A stretch of 64,000 nt of DNA from assembly GCA_019925095.2 (NCBI GenBank), contig CM034409.1, positions 7,996,501 through 8,060,500 of the forward strand. Direction: 5' to 3'. This DNA comes from Dendrolimus kikuchii. Its lineage: Eukaryota > Arthropoda > Insecta > Lepidoptera > Lasiocampidae. The position numbers and the translations under genes were made by a program. The notes beneath the pieces were generated by a model that worked only from the letters and a program-made list of their open reading frames with translations, was not told the origin of the DNA and did not search any database. This document shows, one piece after another, positions 63,636 through 64,000 of this stretch (its first letter is position 1; each line of letters opens with the position of its first letter).

Positions 63636-64000
63636 CTTCATGTGTGATGATTTGCAACTTACCCTAACTAAGAGTTTTATGCTTAGGATACTTCTTCGAT
63701 TCTCCTTTGGTAAATAGACATTCTTTCTTCCATACCACGAAAAAACAATAAACCAAATTAATCAGACGCGCTGGTTAGGATCTCATGGAACAGCATGTAA
63801 TTACATACGCTTAAATACTCCAAAGCCACGCCTCATGCGAGAGGGACGAAAGAATACAGTGCCCCGCTTTTTTGACTTCGAGGTCAGCTATAGCTTTGCT
63901 GTACAAAAGTCTAATATACGACAGAGTACAGTGCAGTAGACCAATGTTAGTAGCGCGGGAAATTTCGATCTACCAATAACAAAGAGAACTCAACGCGGAA
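63636..64000. other. No feature recognised
   Basis: Slightly GC-richer after 63770. No frame or repeat that I can name. Confidence 0.35.

Overview
The window looks like intergenic DNA from a lepidopteran insect (butterfly or moth). It is AT-rich, and I could find no host exon. Nearly everything recognisable is transposable-element DNA: many non-autonomous Helitrons with 5' TC and 3' CTAG ends at A/T target sites, R1-type, RTE-type and CR1/L2-type LINE fragments, tRNA-derived SINEs, solo LTRs and inverted-repeat (MITE or foldback) elements. The lepidopteran placement rests on recalled resemblance of several repeats to common lepidopteran families and was not tested by a search.

The only long intact coding unit is one LINE on the minus strand (about 16431-21615). 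It has an L1-type ORF1 (246 codons), an unusually long 837-bp spacer, and an ORF2 (978 codons) with an apurinic-type endonuclease and a YADD reverse transcriptase. Its 3' UTR ends in a small stem-loop and a (CTAT)n tail. Dead 3' ends of the same group lie at 531-1083, 15218, 40136, 49345 and 61187; four of these five keep the stem-loop.

Region by region. 0-10 kb: a Helitron nested in a LINE 3' UTR, a perfect 29-bp hairpin, an RTE fragment with one in-frame stop, a CpG-rich foldback, a MITE, and a 5'-truncated R1-type insertion with a 17-bp target duplication. 10-16 kb: a solo LTR with a TATA-Inr-DPE promoter and a two-module MITE. 16-22 kb: the intact LINE. 22-36 kb: R1-type tails, SINE and Helitrons, a 1.3-kb foldback, a Helitron carrying a 30-bp palindromic insertion with an 8-bp duplication, and paired RFX-type X-boxes. 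36-50 kb: a retroelement nuclease-like pseudogene, a second solo LTR in reverse orientation, a Helitron with an apparent captured ORF, SINEs, RTE insertions with target duplications, and a long GT/GCGT tract. 50-64 kb: nested elements (hAT in MITE, Helitron in pogo-like, unknown repeat plus MITE in Helitron).

One ~315-bp family (called family A here) recurs about 15 times on both strands. Because nearly all genes here belong to mobile elements there is no host pathway to describe. The functional content is retrotransposition machinery (ORF1 plus ORF2 acting on their own RNA), passenger elements that depend on enzymes encoded elsewhere, and element-borne promoter and RNA-structure signals.
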